Translations under genes and position numbers: made by a program
NCBI GenBank assembly: GCA_012934845.2
Contig: WNNJ02000181.1
Location: 62,001-126,000 of the forward strand
Direction of reading: 5' to 3'
Source: Pomphorhynchus laevis
Lineage: Eukaryota > Acanthocephala > Palaeacanthocephala > Echinorhynchida > Pomphorhynchidae
Length of the DNA stretch: 64,000 nucleotides
Shown here: piece by piece, positions 31,800-41,390 of the stretch
Layout of the letters: every line of letters starts with the position of its first letter
How positions within the stretch are numbered: position 1 is the first letter of the stretch
The notes under the pieces: model-generated
Told to the model about the DNA's origin: nothing
The model's input: only the letters and a program-made list of their open reading frames with translations
Databases searched by the model: none

Positions 31800-32285
31800 T
31801 AAATTATGTTAATTTACGTATATGCTCCTCTATGCAGAGCGAATGCGTAAATTGGAAATAAAAACAATCGAGTATAACCGTGTGGAGAGCGACTTGACGA
31901 TGGTTTCCAACATATTTTCGTCCAGTGGTCATCCATGCACCGATGTTCTATCTGTTCGGACCCAACTTAATCTGAGAGGACATACGTTGCTTGTCGCGGA
32001 AATACACATCTTTTCATGGCTCCACAGTGTTTAGCAGCCGCGTGGTTCACATTTGAAACAGCCTCCCAATGGACATTGTGATTGCCACTAATCGGAGGAC
32101 TTTTAGGATCTCCTTAAAAACAACTTTAAGGACAATATGGACGCATTTTTAATTTTTCTTTGACTGTATCTTTTGTCTTTTTTTGCTTTTACTTTCTTTA
32201 TATCCTCTTTTTTACATATTGTGATGCCCCTGTATGAGCTCGCACGCTCTTTTGGTGGTCTATAATAAATAATAAATAATTATAA
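31800..32285 (+). mobile_element. CR1-like LINE 3' end
   Basis: An ORF tail (31,822-32,034, with RTQLNLRGHTLLVAE) followed by a T-rich 3' UTR, GCCCCTGTATGAGC...TATAATAAATAATAAATAA. This fits the short AT-rich tandem tail of CR1-like elements, compare 52.1 kb. It is 5'-truncated. Confidence 0.6.
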
Positions 32286-32324
32286 TTGCTATATAAGATA
32301 TTATATAAACATTTTCACGTTTTA

Positions 32325-32440
32325 AACGACTTTATTGCGCGTTAGTTCGTCCACATATTGATTATTGTGCCAAGGCAATATTTCCATCTGCTAAGGACGA
32401 AATTATCAAAGTTGAAAATCTATTTACGGCTAATAACTTA
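32325..32440 (+). pseudogene. CR1-like RT tail fragment
   Basis: Reads RFKRLYCALVRPHIDYCAKA, then IFPSAKDEIIKVEN. This is the conserved LVRPHLEYC segment of CR1-like RTs. About 115 bp survive. Confidence 0.65.
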
Positions 32441-32639
32441 TAATTATTTTTATACTAATTAATAGATCTTAAAAAATTAAATATTAACTAATAAAGCAAT
32501 ATTTGCTTTGATAATTTGTATAAACAAAATATTGGATATGAATGATTAATAATATATTATAATATTTAAAATATCCAATGCTTGTATAAAAAATATAAAC
32601 AATATTAAACAATATATACAATATATACACTATTGTACA

Positions 32640-32940
32640 TGCCGTGTCCATTAAGGATCCAACGAGTGCAGCGACAATTCAGCAACAACATATACCTAGT
32701 ATTTAAAGATAATTCGCACAGCAATTCGACCTGGTAAAGAACGTAAGCCTCAGACAATTAATCAAAGTGTCGGAAACGCCGTTATTCACAATGTCACACA
32801 GGCAACCGAAACGACCAGTGAGTACTTCATTCTACCGATGAGTGTTGCCGGATACTCATTGGTCGTCTAGAAGTGACATGGTGACTGAAAGTCGTGAATC
32901 AAAGTCCAGTCTACTAAGCAACAATGTTTTCTATAAATGC
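32640..32940 (+). repeat. R repeat, copy R1
   Basis: One unit of the R family, about 85 to 90 percent like R2 and R3. A 14-bp stem (32,811-32,824 with 32,853-32,866, one G-U) encloses the conserved core with CTACCGATGAGTGTTGCCGG. It is followed by CGTCTAGAAGTGACATGG, GACTGAAAGTC and GCAACAATG. Confidence 0.85.
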
Positions 32941-32956
32941 CGTATTTCGTAAATTT

Positions 32957-33004
32957 CTGTTAGCATCTTCAGAAAATTACGTAATTTTCTGAAGATGATA
33001 ACAG
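32957..33004. repeat. 48-bp palindrome of head-to-head CTGAAGATG units
   Basis: CTGTTAGCATCTTCAGAAAATTAC faces its reverse complement with no spacer and one mismatch. Each half begins a TTTTCTGAAGATG unit like those at 12.85, 55.21 and 55.45 kb. An R-like core (TACTGATGAATGTTGCCGGG) follows at 33,040-33,066. Confidence 0.85.
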
Positions 33005-33180
33005 AGGTTAGTAAAATATCAATTATATTAATTATCATTATACTGATGAATGTTGCCGGGTACTCTAACTGCTTTTTTGTCGGGTCATTCTACTTATTAT
33101 CAAAACTATATAGCCGAATTCCAATAAGCGAATCCCTGACGATGGTCTATAAGCAATACCTAGCTATATATATGAATTGT

Positions 33181-33775
33181 TAGTGCGAAAAATCGCTTGA
33201 AACTGTGGTCCAGGAGCCAAAGCTGCCTACAATTGATTTTCAACCATATTTGCTGCTAAAAAACTGGACTTCGATCATCAGCTCCATCAGTCTAATGTAT
33301 CACTCCGAGACGTTCCTAACCACCCAGCAGTCGTCGTCAGTCGGATGAAGTGGTTAGGGTACGTTTCAACTGATTTTGTGATAACTGTAAAGACACCAGA
33401 AATTCCTTACGATGCTATACGAAGCTCAGGTGCATAAAGCGTTTTTACTGGCTTGTTGCGTGTGTGGACCTTCTAGTTATTCTTTATATGCACTAATGTG
33501 TATCCGTTGGTTACGAGGGCACTGAATTTTTCACAGGATTCCGAAAGGAATACGTTTTCTATAAATTGGTAGTGCGAAAAATCGCTTGAAACTGTGGTAC
33601 AGGATCTAAAACTGGCTACGATTGATTTTTAATCTATATGTGCTGCAAAATAACTTGACTTTGATTATCAGCTCTATCAGTCTAATGTACCACTCCGTGA
33701 CGCTCCTAACCACCCAGCAGTCATCGTCAGTCGGATGAAGTAATTAGGATGCGTTTCGACCACCCTAATTTTTGC
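33181..33775 (-). repeat. R repeats, tandem antisense copies R4 and R5
   Basis: Two units with period 389 bp (GCGAAAAATCGCTTGAAAC at 33,185 and 33,574). Read on the minus strand they show the R fold: ACGT/ACGT plus CCTAACCAC/GTGGTTAGG in R4, and ACGC/GCGT plus CCTAATTAC/GTGGTTAGG in R5. These enclose TTCATCCGACTGACGA...CTGCTGGG and are followed by CGTC(T/A)CGGAGTG. They are about 60 percent like R1-R3. Confidence 0.7.
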
Positions 33776-33837
33776 TCTGTTCTAATTTTTTGCTTACTTA
33801 TATATACGAGTCTTCAAATGACCAAGAGATGTAGTTC

Positions 33838-33960
33838 TAAAATATAATATATAAATATTATAATATATAATATATTATATAATATAATATATAATATATA
33901 CAATATTATATAAAATATAAAATTATTAATATATAAAATATTTATGCTTAAGTATGATAA
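33838..33960. repeat. (AT)n-rich microsatellite
   Basis: A TATAATATATAAT-type tract just upstream of the second Penelope-like RT piece. Confidence 0.85.
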
Positions 33961-34145
33961 ATTTAGACAATATGATGAACATAACTCAAAGTTGCACATT
34001 AGTAAATATATATCAAAAAATAAATATCAAAAAAATATTCAAAATATATCAAGCAATCAATCCTAATTCAAAATTATTTGATTAAATAAATCAAAATTAT
34101 TGAAAAGTAGGGGCATCAGTATTTAGACAAATAAAAGCTATTCTA

Positions 34146-34700
34146 ATGATAGGTAATAGTAGCCCAATTATAGCTGACTTGTTTTTAAGCTTTATAGAAT
34201 ATGAATTTGTTCATAACTGTGTAAAAACTAAATCTAAACAATATAAATATATGAAATATATGTTTCGATACATTGATGATATATGTGTATTTAATTCTAA
34301 TAATTTTTATTCAATTAGTGAGCACATTTATCCAGAAAGCCTTATTCTTAACAAAACCAATATTAATGATAAAGAAGGTGTATATCTAGATATGAACATT
34401 AAATTAACATTAACTAAAACTACTATTAATTTATATCGTAAAGATGACATATTTAAATTTACAAGAAACATATTTTTGCATGAGCATTCATGCATACCAT
34501 ATAATATAAAATATAATACATTAAATAATGAAATTTTAAGAATTGCAACAATATGTAATGATATTGGCTTTCTTCAAAATCATTTAAATAATTTAATAGA
34601 TACATATTTTAAACTAGGTTACTATAAAAATAACATCAAGCAGAAAATAGTAAAATATATAAATCAACACAATAATATTGAAAAAAAATTAAATTTTTAA
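34146..34700 (+). pseudogene. Penelope-like reverse transcriptase, C-terminal part
   Basis: 184 residues beginning at a GNSSPIIADLFLSFIE segment (the G.PLSP..A. motif), then YMFRYIDDICVFN with the catalytic DD, GVYLDMNIKL, and a C-terminal region RNIFLHEHSCIPYNIKYN. It covers the part of the RT that the minus-strand piece at 30.6-31.5 kb lacks. The R repeats on either side may be its terminal repeats. Broken; whether the pieces come from one insertion is unknown. Confidence 0.65.
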
Positions 34701-35490
34701 ATTTAAGTATTTTAAATTTTAAATATTAATATTTAAAATTAATTTTATTTAATGCTAAATTTTAAAGATTAATTCAAATTTCATAAATTTTGCATGCTTG
34801 TCAAAATTGATAGAAATTACTAATCAAAGAACAGTCATAAAAATGTATTGATTAATTTACATAATCTATTTATACCATGATCTATTTTTTGTGTGATTCA
34901 TTCCACGCATCCATTTAACATCCATACGTAAGGTAAATATATGTGATTGGTTTCAGTGAGTGATGTTTTCCAATGTGTGTGATACGGGTGCTAGTTTAAA
35001 TAATGTTTAGCAAATGTCTATGTGTGGGTGCCGGGTGTTAGAGATTTGCCAGGGCAGTTTGACTTATGTTTAACCTATGAATGCATAACAAGTGTTTATT
35101 TTTTGGTGTTGCTGCTATCTTTTGTACTTTTGAGAATAACTTGGTGCACAACTATTTGTTCGTCTGGTTATTTGCGTTTCTTTCTTTCTAATTATTCGAT
35201 TTATTCTTTACCTACCTATACATTTAATCATTTTCTTTTACTCAATACTTACACAACAGTTCAGTCATATTAATATTATAAACTACATTATGTATTTACT
35301 AACCCCTTATTACCTTCTTCCCTGATATGTAATAATTCGAAATATTTAAGGGTTTATTTTTAACCGTCAATCGTTAAATTTTATCCATATTTGAACAATG
35401 GATCAGTCGAATCAATATTCTGAAATATATTATGAACTTCATTACATTCTCTACTATACGCTTTTACGGCCATCCTCGATATAATTGATT
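34701..35490. other. AT-rich stretch without recognised features
   Basis: A possible 83-residue open stretch at 35,022-35,273 resembles no family and has low complexity. No gene is called. Confidence 0.4.
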
Positions 35491-35499
35491 ATATAGAGA

Positions 35500-36135
35500 A
35501 AGCGTAAGCCTCAGACAATTAAGCAAAGTGTCGGAAACGCCTTTATTCACAATGTCACACAGGCAACCGAAACGATCAGTGAATACTTCATTCTATTGAT
35601 GAGTGTTGCCGGGTACTCATTGTGATCGTCTAGAAGTGACATGGTGACTGAAAGTTGTGAAACGAAGTACAGTCTAAGAAGCAACACCTTTAGTATAAAT
35701 GCCGTATTTCGTAAGAAATCCTGGATCGTTGTTTATTCAGCACATCTGTGCACTACTATTAGACATGCCGCATCCATTAAGGATCCAACGAGTGCAGCGA
35801 CAATTCAGCAACAACACCTGCCTAGTGTTTAAGGATGGTCCGCACAGCAATTCGATCTGGTTAAGAGCGTAAGCTTCAGACAATTAAGCAGTGTCGGAAA
35901 CGCCTTTATTCACAATGTCACACAGGCAACCGAAACGACCAGTGTGTACCTCATTCTACTGATGAGTGTTGCCGGGTACTCATCATTTCGATGCTGAAGT
36001 GGTCGTCTAGAAGTGACATGGTGACTGAAAGTCGTGAATCGAAGTCCAGTCTATCAAGCAACACCATTTAGTATAAATGCCGTATTTCGTAAGAAATCCT
36101 GGACCGTTGTTTACTCAGCATATCCGTGCACTACT
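35500..36135 (+). repeat. R repeats, tandem copies R2 and R3 (period about 365 bp)
   Basis: GCGTAAGC starts at 35,502 and again at 35,867. Each unit has GTCGGAAACGCC, TCACACAGGCAACCGAAACGA, the hairpin with the core CTACTGATGAGTGTTGCC, CGTCTAGAAGTGACATGG, AAATGCCGTATTTCGTAAG and (between the units) CCATTAAGGATCCAACGAG. R2 has ACGATCA/TGATCGT where R1 and R3 have ACGACCA/TGGTCGT. R3 has an extra hairpin CATC-ATTTC-GATG (35,981-35,993). Confidence 0.9.
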
Positions 36136-36147
36136 ATTATATATAAA

Positions 36148-36169
36148 CCTTTGATATATATATCAAAGG
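36148..36169. repeat. 22-bp perfect palindrome
   Basis: CCTTTGATATATATATCAAAGG, immediately downstream of R3. Confidence 0.9.
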
Positions 36170-36234
36170 CTTTCATTGTAATATTCCACTAGTCAATCAT
36201 TTACTTTTTCTACATATTTGAAATTTTTTCACTC

Positions 36235-36566
36235 AAATTGTAGTGTTGGTGTTAATGTTAATAGTGTTAGTGGTGTTAGTGTTTGTGATTTTAATAGTGT
36301 TTATGTTTATGGTTGTGTTAATGTTATTGTTAGAGGTGGTGTTGGTTGTGCTGGTTGTGTTTTAGAGTTGTTGGTGATGGTGTTGGTTGTGTTGCTGTTA
36401 ATGTTGGAAGTTGTGCTGGTAGTATTAGTGATGCTAAAGATGCTGTTGATAATGTTGATATTGGTGTTGTTGGTGTTAGTGATAAGGGTGGCGTTGGTGC
36501 TGGTGATGCGTGTGGTGCTTATGTAGGTGGTCGAACTCATTTGGTGGATATGTTTTTGTTGGTTGA
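36235..36566. repeat. GTT/GTG-rich low-complexity DNA
   Basis: Irregular GTTGGTGTTAATGTTAGTG-like sequence that grades into the 13-bp minisatellite and is probably its decayed edge. Confidence 0.8.
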
Positions 36567-37150
36567 TTTGTGGTGTTGGTTTGTGGTGTTGGTTTGTGGT
36601 GTTGGTTTGTGGTGTTGGTTTGTGGTGTTGGTTTGTGGTGTTGGTTTGTGGTGTTGGTTTGTGGTGTTGGTTTGTGGTGTTGGTTTGTGGTGTTGGTTTG
36701 TGGTGTTGGTTTGTGGTGTTGGTTTGTGGTGTTGGTTTGTGGTGTTGGTTTGTGGTGTTGGTTTGTGGTGTTGGTTTGTGGTGTTGGTTTGTGGTGTTGG
36801 TTTGTGGTGTTGGTTTGTGGTGTTGGTTTGTGGTGTTGGTTTGTGGTGTTGGTTTGTGGTGTTGGTTTGTGGTGTTGGTTTGTGGTGTTGGTTTGTGGTG
36901 TTGGTTTGTGGTGTTGGTTTGTGGTGTTGGTTTGTGGTGTTGGTTTGTGGTGTTGATTTGTGGTGTTGGTTTGTGGTGTTGGTTTGTGGTGTTGGTTTGT
37001 GGTGTTGGTTTGTGGTGTTGGTTTGTGGTGTTGGTTTGTGGTGTTGGTTTGTGGTGTTGGTTTGTGGTGTTGGTTTGTGGTGTTGGTTTGTGGTGTTGGT
37101 TTGTGGTGTTGGTTTGTGGTGTTGGTTTGTGGTGTTGGTTTGTGGTGTTG
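36567..37150. repeat. Minisatellite, 13-bp monomer (about 45 copies)
   Basis: GTGGTGTTGGTTT repeated almost without error (one GTTGATTT variant near 36,954). Because 13 is not a multiple of 3 and the unit has no stop codon, several frames on both strands stay open, giving long meaningless ORFs. The regular GG pairs could allow two-tier G-quadruplexes. Confidence 0.95.
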
Positions 37151-37162
37151 GTTAGTTTGTGG

Positions 37163-37568
37163 CAAATTTTTATGGATGAATATCCATAAAAATGAATATT
37201 TTGAATGAAATTGTTATTAGAATATGATACACTAGATAATCAAATTGCATCAGCGAAAATACGCCATTAGCATGTAATTGCCGCGCTGCTATGTTGGGCC
37301 AAGTAATAGTGGCCGAAATCTGATAACTTGGTTCTGATGACATCTATTCCTTATTCTGATACATCGTCTATTATTTATTAGTCAATTCATAAAAATTGAT
37401 TTTTATTATTAATTTCAGTTTATAATTCATCTTGATATAAATTATATAAAATCTTATAACAATTATTTATTATTAATTAATTTTTTATTATTTAACTATT
37501 TAACTTTTATTTTGCATTATTTTTAAATTTTTATATAAAATACGTAGACTCAGTTAGCTTATTTAATT
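37163..37568. repeat. Dispersed 390-bp repeat, copy 2
   Basis: Partner of 27,369-27,762. The minisatellite ends at its left edge (TTTGTGGCAAATTTTTATGG against TGGTAAATTTTTATGG in copy 1), so the minisatellite may have grown at the element's border. Confidence 0.75.
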
Positions 37569-37830
37569 TTTAATTTTTGTAAATTTTGAATGACCCCGTA
37601 CCAAAGCATAAATGGTAAAACCCTTTAATGGGAAATAACTTGTAATTTTACATAATAAACGTCATTAAATATTGTGTAGTCCCTGAGCCCTATTCTAAAG
37701 CTTATTAATCCGAAAAATGTCTAATATATGAATCACCAAAATATAATAAAAAAATATTTTTTAATATAAAATTTAATAAATATTTCTATAGATAGATAAT
37801 AAATATTATACTCGGCATCAACAATCACGC
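37569..37830. other. AT-rich 3' flank of the ankyrin exon
   Basis: No features recognised. Confidence 0.4.
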
Positions 37831-38119
37831 TTATTCGACTCCATCAAATTCTTTGGATGATGGATCGTGTTCAAGCCAGAAATGATGCCGCATTGAGGCA
37901 CTTTTCTCATTCAACTTGGATAGCTCTATATAGTTTCGCGTAGTCAAGTGGTGTCAATAGTTCAAAATATATACGATTCATATCATATCCCGATGAAGTT
38001 ATAAACTCAACTATTTCTGCATAATCTCCCATTGTTGCAAGGTGTATCGCAACTCGACCATCTATATTCTGTATTTGATAGCTTGCATTATATTCAATCA
38101 GAAGTCGACCTGCCAAATA
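37831..38119 (-). CDS. Ankyrin-repeat protein, last exon
   Basis: An AG acceptor (TTGTGTAG at about 38,120) is followed by YLAGRLLIEYNASYQIQNI and an ankyrin repeat GRVAIHLATMGDYAEIVEFI, then a partial one (LTPLDYAKLYRAIQVE, stop at 37,907). A second frame, shifted by one base and overlapping its end, continues as ELSKLNEKSASMRHHFWLEH and DPSSKEFDGVE to a stop at 37,831. Either the true end uses that frame through a splice or frameshift, or one of the two is fortuitous. Upstream exons are not visible. LINE C debris begins 30 bp beyond the acceptor. The host protein could not be identified. Confidence 0.55.
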
Positions 38120-38149
38120 CTACACAAACGACAGCCAAATGTAAAAGCG

Positions 38150-38595
38150 TACATGAAAACTCGGTGTGATCAAATTACGCCTACATAAATAATGGCGAAT
38201 TTACACGCAAGCGCTTTTTCGCAGATGGAGATGAGGGCGTTTAGAATTGAGATGAGCCGCAGATCTTAAGGACAAGTGATCAATCTCTTTTTAGGTAAAA
38301 ACTCGACGGCTGATATTGATGTCAGCAAAATCTGACGGGGAGGCTAATAACAATATGATTGCGACTGCCTTTCTCTGACTGTCCGTCAAAAGCTGACGGA
38401 CCCAACTGGAGAGTGGGGCGTTGAGTTTGGAGGTGGCCACATGTGGCCCCCAAGATTTAGGATATAGGGATCAGATAGATACCTACTCCTGAAGTCTCTC
38501 CAAGGCGGGATTGTTTGGAAAGATTAAGTGGCTTCGTAATAATGTAGGAATAGTGGCTCTTCCAAAATTTTGTCAGGGCCTACGCTACCGATCCA
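38150..38595 (-). mobile_element. LINE family C fragment, RT upstream region
   Basis: Matches 57,020-57,430 of the longer LINE C copy (CAAGCGCTTTTTCG, GATATTGATG, GGCCACATGTGGCCCCCA) with about 75 percent identity by eye. Minus strand. It is followed directly by a family-A insertion. Confidence 0.75.
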
Positions 38596-38596
38596 A

Positions 38597-38955
38597 CCCA
38601 AAAAAAACGATTTATTTTAACGTGGCAAATGCGTGCCAGCGCACGCTTACATGACCACAACAAAACAAGACTGTGAATCAGGTGTCGAGAAGGTGTGAAC
38701 GGAGGAGGTGTTTGAATGTGATAAAGGAGGGAGCGCGGCGGACGTCGAGAGGAAGTTGATTCCAGGCGAGTGAGGCGGCGACGAGGAAGGATCGGAGACC
38801 GTAGTTGTTGGAGTAATTAGGAACGTGGAGTAAGAGGGTATGACAGGAACGAAGCGATAGCGAGGTGGGGCGAGTATCGTCTAAGAAAGGAAGGTTGATG
38901 AACGATGGAGAACCGACAGCGATGAGACGAAAAGTAACGAGAAGAAGGCGGAGCC
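38597..38955 (-). mobile_element. LINE family A 3' fragment inserted in LINE C
   Basis: Begins AAAAAACGATTTATTTTAAC with the GCGTGC/GCACGC stem. It is nearly identical to 13,190-13,372 but longer, and is truncated at about 38,955 where LINE C sequence resumes in the same orientation as before. Confidence 0.8.
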
Positions 38956-38959
38956 CTCT

Positions 38960-39935
38960 CGTCCTCGTTGGCTAATGCTCTATCCTTCCAGCAGACAAAC
39001 TTATCATTCTTGAATATCTTCCAAAAGTAAGACAGACTGAGTAGGGTTACGGTGAGCAATGCTCGCCTTATCCCAACTCAACTGTAATCTATATATAGAG
39101 CTCCAGTATTCATTCGAGAGCACCCGTCTGGCGTTAACAAAGAGATTGAGAAGGTGTCACATTTTAGCTAGGACCTTGAGTTTTGTTGGAGTGGGATTGT
39201 ATATTCGACCTTTATAGGTAGTCGAAAGGATCGCGGTAGCTTGCGATGAGAGGTAGGAATTAAATTCGGTCAAACTCTCAATTCCAATTCTGGGGAAGAG
39301 TTGGATAGCTTCCTGAAAGAAGGCCACTCTGATGGAATCAAAGTGAAACATCCTTCTAAGCAACGTATCTTACTCTAGCCGCCAACGAATTAGGTCACAA
39401 AAGATGGTATCATGTTGGCGCGACTGCTCAGTGGAAATTGGTTTCAATTGGAAGGTGGTTTATAAATAAGATAGTTATCCTGGCTCTGTGGAGTGCTGCA
39501 TTAATCCAACGACCAGTTCTGTCGTTGAAGTCACCAAGTAACATGTCATAACCGCTCCCAAACATTCGATCCATGGGGTTACGGTTTTTGTAAATTTCTC
39601 GTGGTCGAATATAGACAATGCCTATGCTAATACGCTTACCGCTCTTACAGAGTGATATAACTAAACAAGATAGGGCTGGACAATAGTAGTTTGAAAGGAG
39701 GAATAATCTTAAGGTGCTCTTCACTAGGGTTAAAAGACCTTGAGAAGAAGATGAATGAGGGGGTTATGTACGGAGTAAAGTGCGTGTAGATGTGCTTAGA
39801 GATAAATCGAGTAATATAATGGGGGAGACGGATCGACCGCGTCTCCTGAAGGACTATAACATCTGCATCTCTACCATATGGAAAGCTAAGGGCGGAAGCA
39901 CCTCCGGAATTACACTGAATGGTATTCAATGAAAA
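38960..39935 (-). pseudogene. LINE family C endonuclease region
   Basis: Minus-strand pieces include MLLGDFNDRTGRWI (GDFN motif, about 39,505-39,550), ISIGIVYIRPREIYKN and VIVLQETRSIRLP (about 39,830-39,870). They parallel 57,470-58,560. Frames are broken. Confidence 0.7.
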
Positions 39936-40189
39936 ATGCCCTTAATTACTTCCCATTACGTTAATTTAACCGAAGTCAGACGCCTTCCGCCTTGTCGGAA
40001 CCACAGGCGGAAATGTCGCCCCTTTCCGCTTCCCTTTCAAATAGAAGACATTTGCCCACGGGGATTATCTTCATTTTTCTGGGTTGGGAATGCTCGTAAT
40101 GAGTTCGTGCGAACCTGCGATAAACCATTCCTATTGTTGGAGTTGGCTGAATTTCTATTGTTGGTCGTCACCTTCCCAACTAGGGGAGC

Positions 40190-40625
40190 CTAGATGTAAC
40201 TCCCAAGTTGACCATCTAAAGACTTAACTAGGTTTTCAAGATGCTCGATGGATTCCTGATATCTCGCATCTATTAACTTCATTGTGTCAGCAACATGCAT
40301 ATTTTTTTCTTCTTTATTCCAGTCTGTGACAGCTCCAACAAAATTGTTTTGTTTGGGTATATCCGGCCTGTGCCTCTTTTGGTAGTTTTTCAAGTAGATA
40401 CTTTTTTAGGCCATGCGGGGTGCTCACTCCCGCAGTTTAAGCAGCGCGGTTTACTCTCGCATTTGGTTTAATGCATAACGCTTGATCCGCATATCCAGCA
40501 ATTTGGGGGCGAAGAAAAACTTGATGACCAGTGCCCCCACTGGTAGCAATTTTTACAGTGGAGATAAGTTACAGTATCTGACTCCAATAGAGTAAATATC
40601 AAATTGTACCCCGTAAAGGGGATAC
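40190..40625 (-). pseudogene. LINE ORF1 with CCHC-type zinc knuckles
   Basis: The minus strand reads HCKNCYQWGHWSSS, NCWICGSSV and PRCLNCGSEHPAW in partly broken frames: three C-x2-C knuckle starts, as in the nucleic-acid-binding ORF1 proteins of many LINEs. A charged segment follows (NKEEKNMHVADTMKLIDARY). It is probably the ORF1 of the LINE C copy. Confidence 0.6.
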
Positions 40626-40956
40626 ATAGAGTGTTCATTAAAATTTAAGCAACATCCATTGGTGCGCTGCAGAATGCTACTGCTATGAAAAGTATATTCT
40701 TGCTGGTGATAAAGCGGATGTTGGATAAATTATATTATTTCTTTAGGGCTGCTCATTTTCTTCCGTGAGGTATGTAGGGATATTATTAATTTTAACTGAT
40801 GACATAATTGATTTTGATAAGATGGTGGCTATATCCGAGAATCTGCCGTTGCAGAATTCGGTATAAGATCAATCCAAGTCGGGGGAGGAGAAGGATATTT
40901 TAACTTCGCCTTCATAGTATTCGATTGTATTTAATATAATTCACTTATTAAATTGG

Positions 40957-41181
40957 TTAGTGAAGTCTCTTAAGAAAATGTAAAATACATTTTGCCTCTC
41001 TTAAGGCTTCAATAACTTGATCGCTATTAAGTTCACAACTTGGGTACAGGGGGACTTCCCCATCGAGAAAATTACTCAAAATAGACAAATCTTGACTTAC
41101 TTGTTCAGCAGGAAAAAGACATTTTCTAGAATTGTTTGAAAGTTCCGACGTCATGTTACTTACTATTTTTTCTGTATCCAA
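40957..41181 (-). CDS. Unidentified 74-residue ORF
   Basis: Encodes KCLFPAEQVSQDLSILSNFL and DGEVPLYPSCELNSDQVIEAL. A similar layout is found on the minus strand at 52,450-52,775. No known family recognised. It could be the N-terminus of LINE C ORF1 or a host exon. Confidence 0.3.
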   Translation of the reverse strand: MDTEKIVSNMTSELSNNSRKCLFPAEQVSQDLSILSNFLDGEVPLYPSCELNSDQVIEALREAKCILHFLKRLH

Positions 41182-41390
41182 TGTTTTAATAACAATGGCC
41201 TAGTTATTAAAAATAAAGTGATTTATTAAGAAAACTTTTATTTATTTAAAGACAAAGTTTTCACTTGCCAATATTCAGTAATAAAATAATAAATAACATG
41301 TTGATACTGTTTTAATTTAGATTGTTGGCAGGAATAATAAAACCAATATACTTTTTTCATTATCTGCTTTTTGCAAATCAGAAACAAAAC

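Noticed and set aside
32820-32925. Box C/D snoRNA reading of the R core (TGATGA ... CTGA)
   Set aside because: Box C purine is missing, there is no terminal stem bringing the boxes together, and the covarying hairpin lies between them.
32900-32930. tRNA B-box-like GAATCGAAGTCC in R repeats
   Set aside because: No matching A box at the right distance and no cloverleaf; similarity to a B box is partial.
35022-35273. 83-residue plus-strand ORF as a gene
   Set aside because: Hydrophobic low-complexity translation, no start context or homologue, in AT-rich repeat surroundings.
35590-35660. Classical hammerhead ribozyme in the R core (CTGATGAG)
   Set aside because: No GAAA follows at the second core strand position, and the covarying stem encloses the motif instead of abutting it.
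36346-37189. Long open frames on both strands (up to 269 codons, for example repeats of VVLVCGVGLWCWF)
   Set aside because: They are a product of the stop-free 13-bp minisatellite; every frame gives the same 13-residue repeat.
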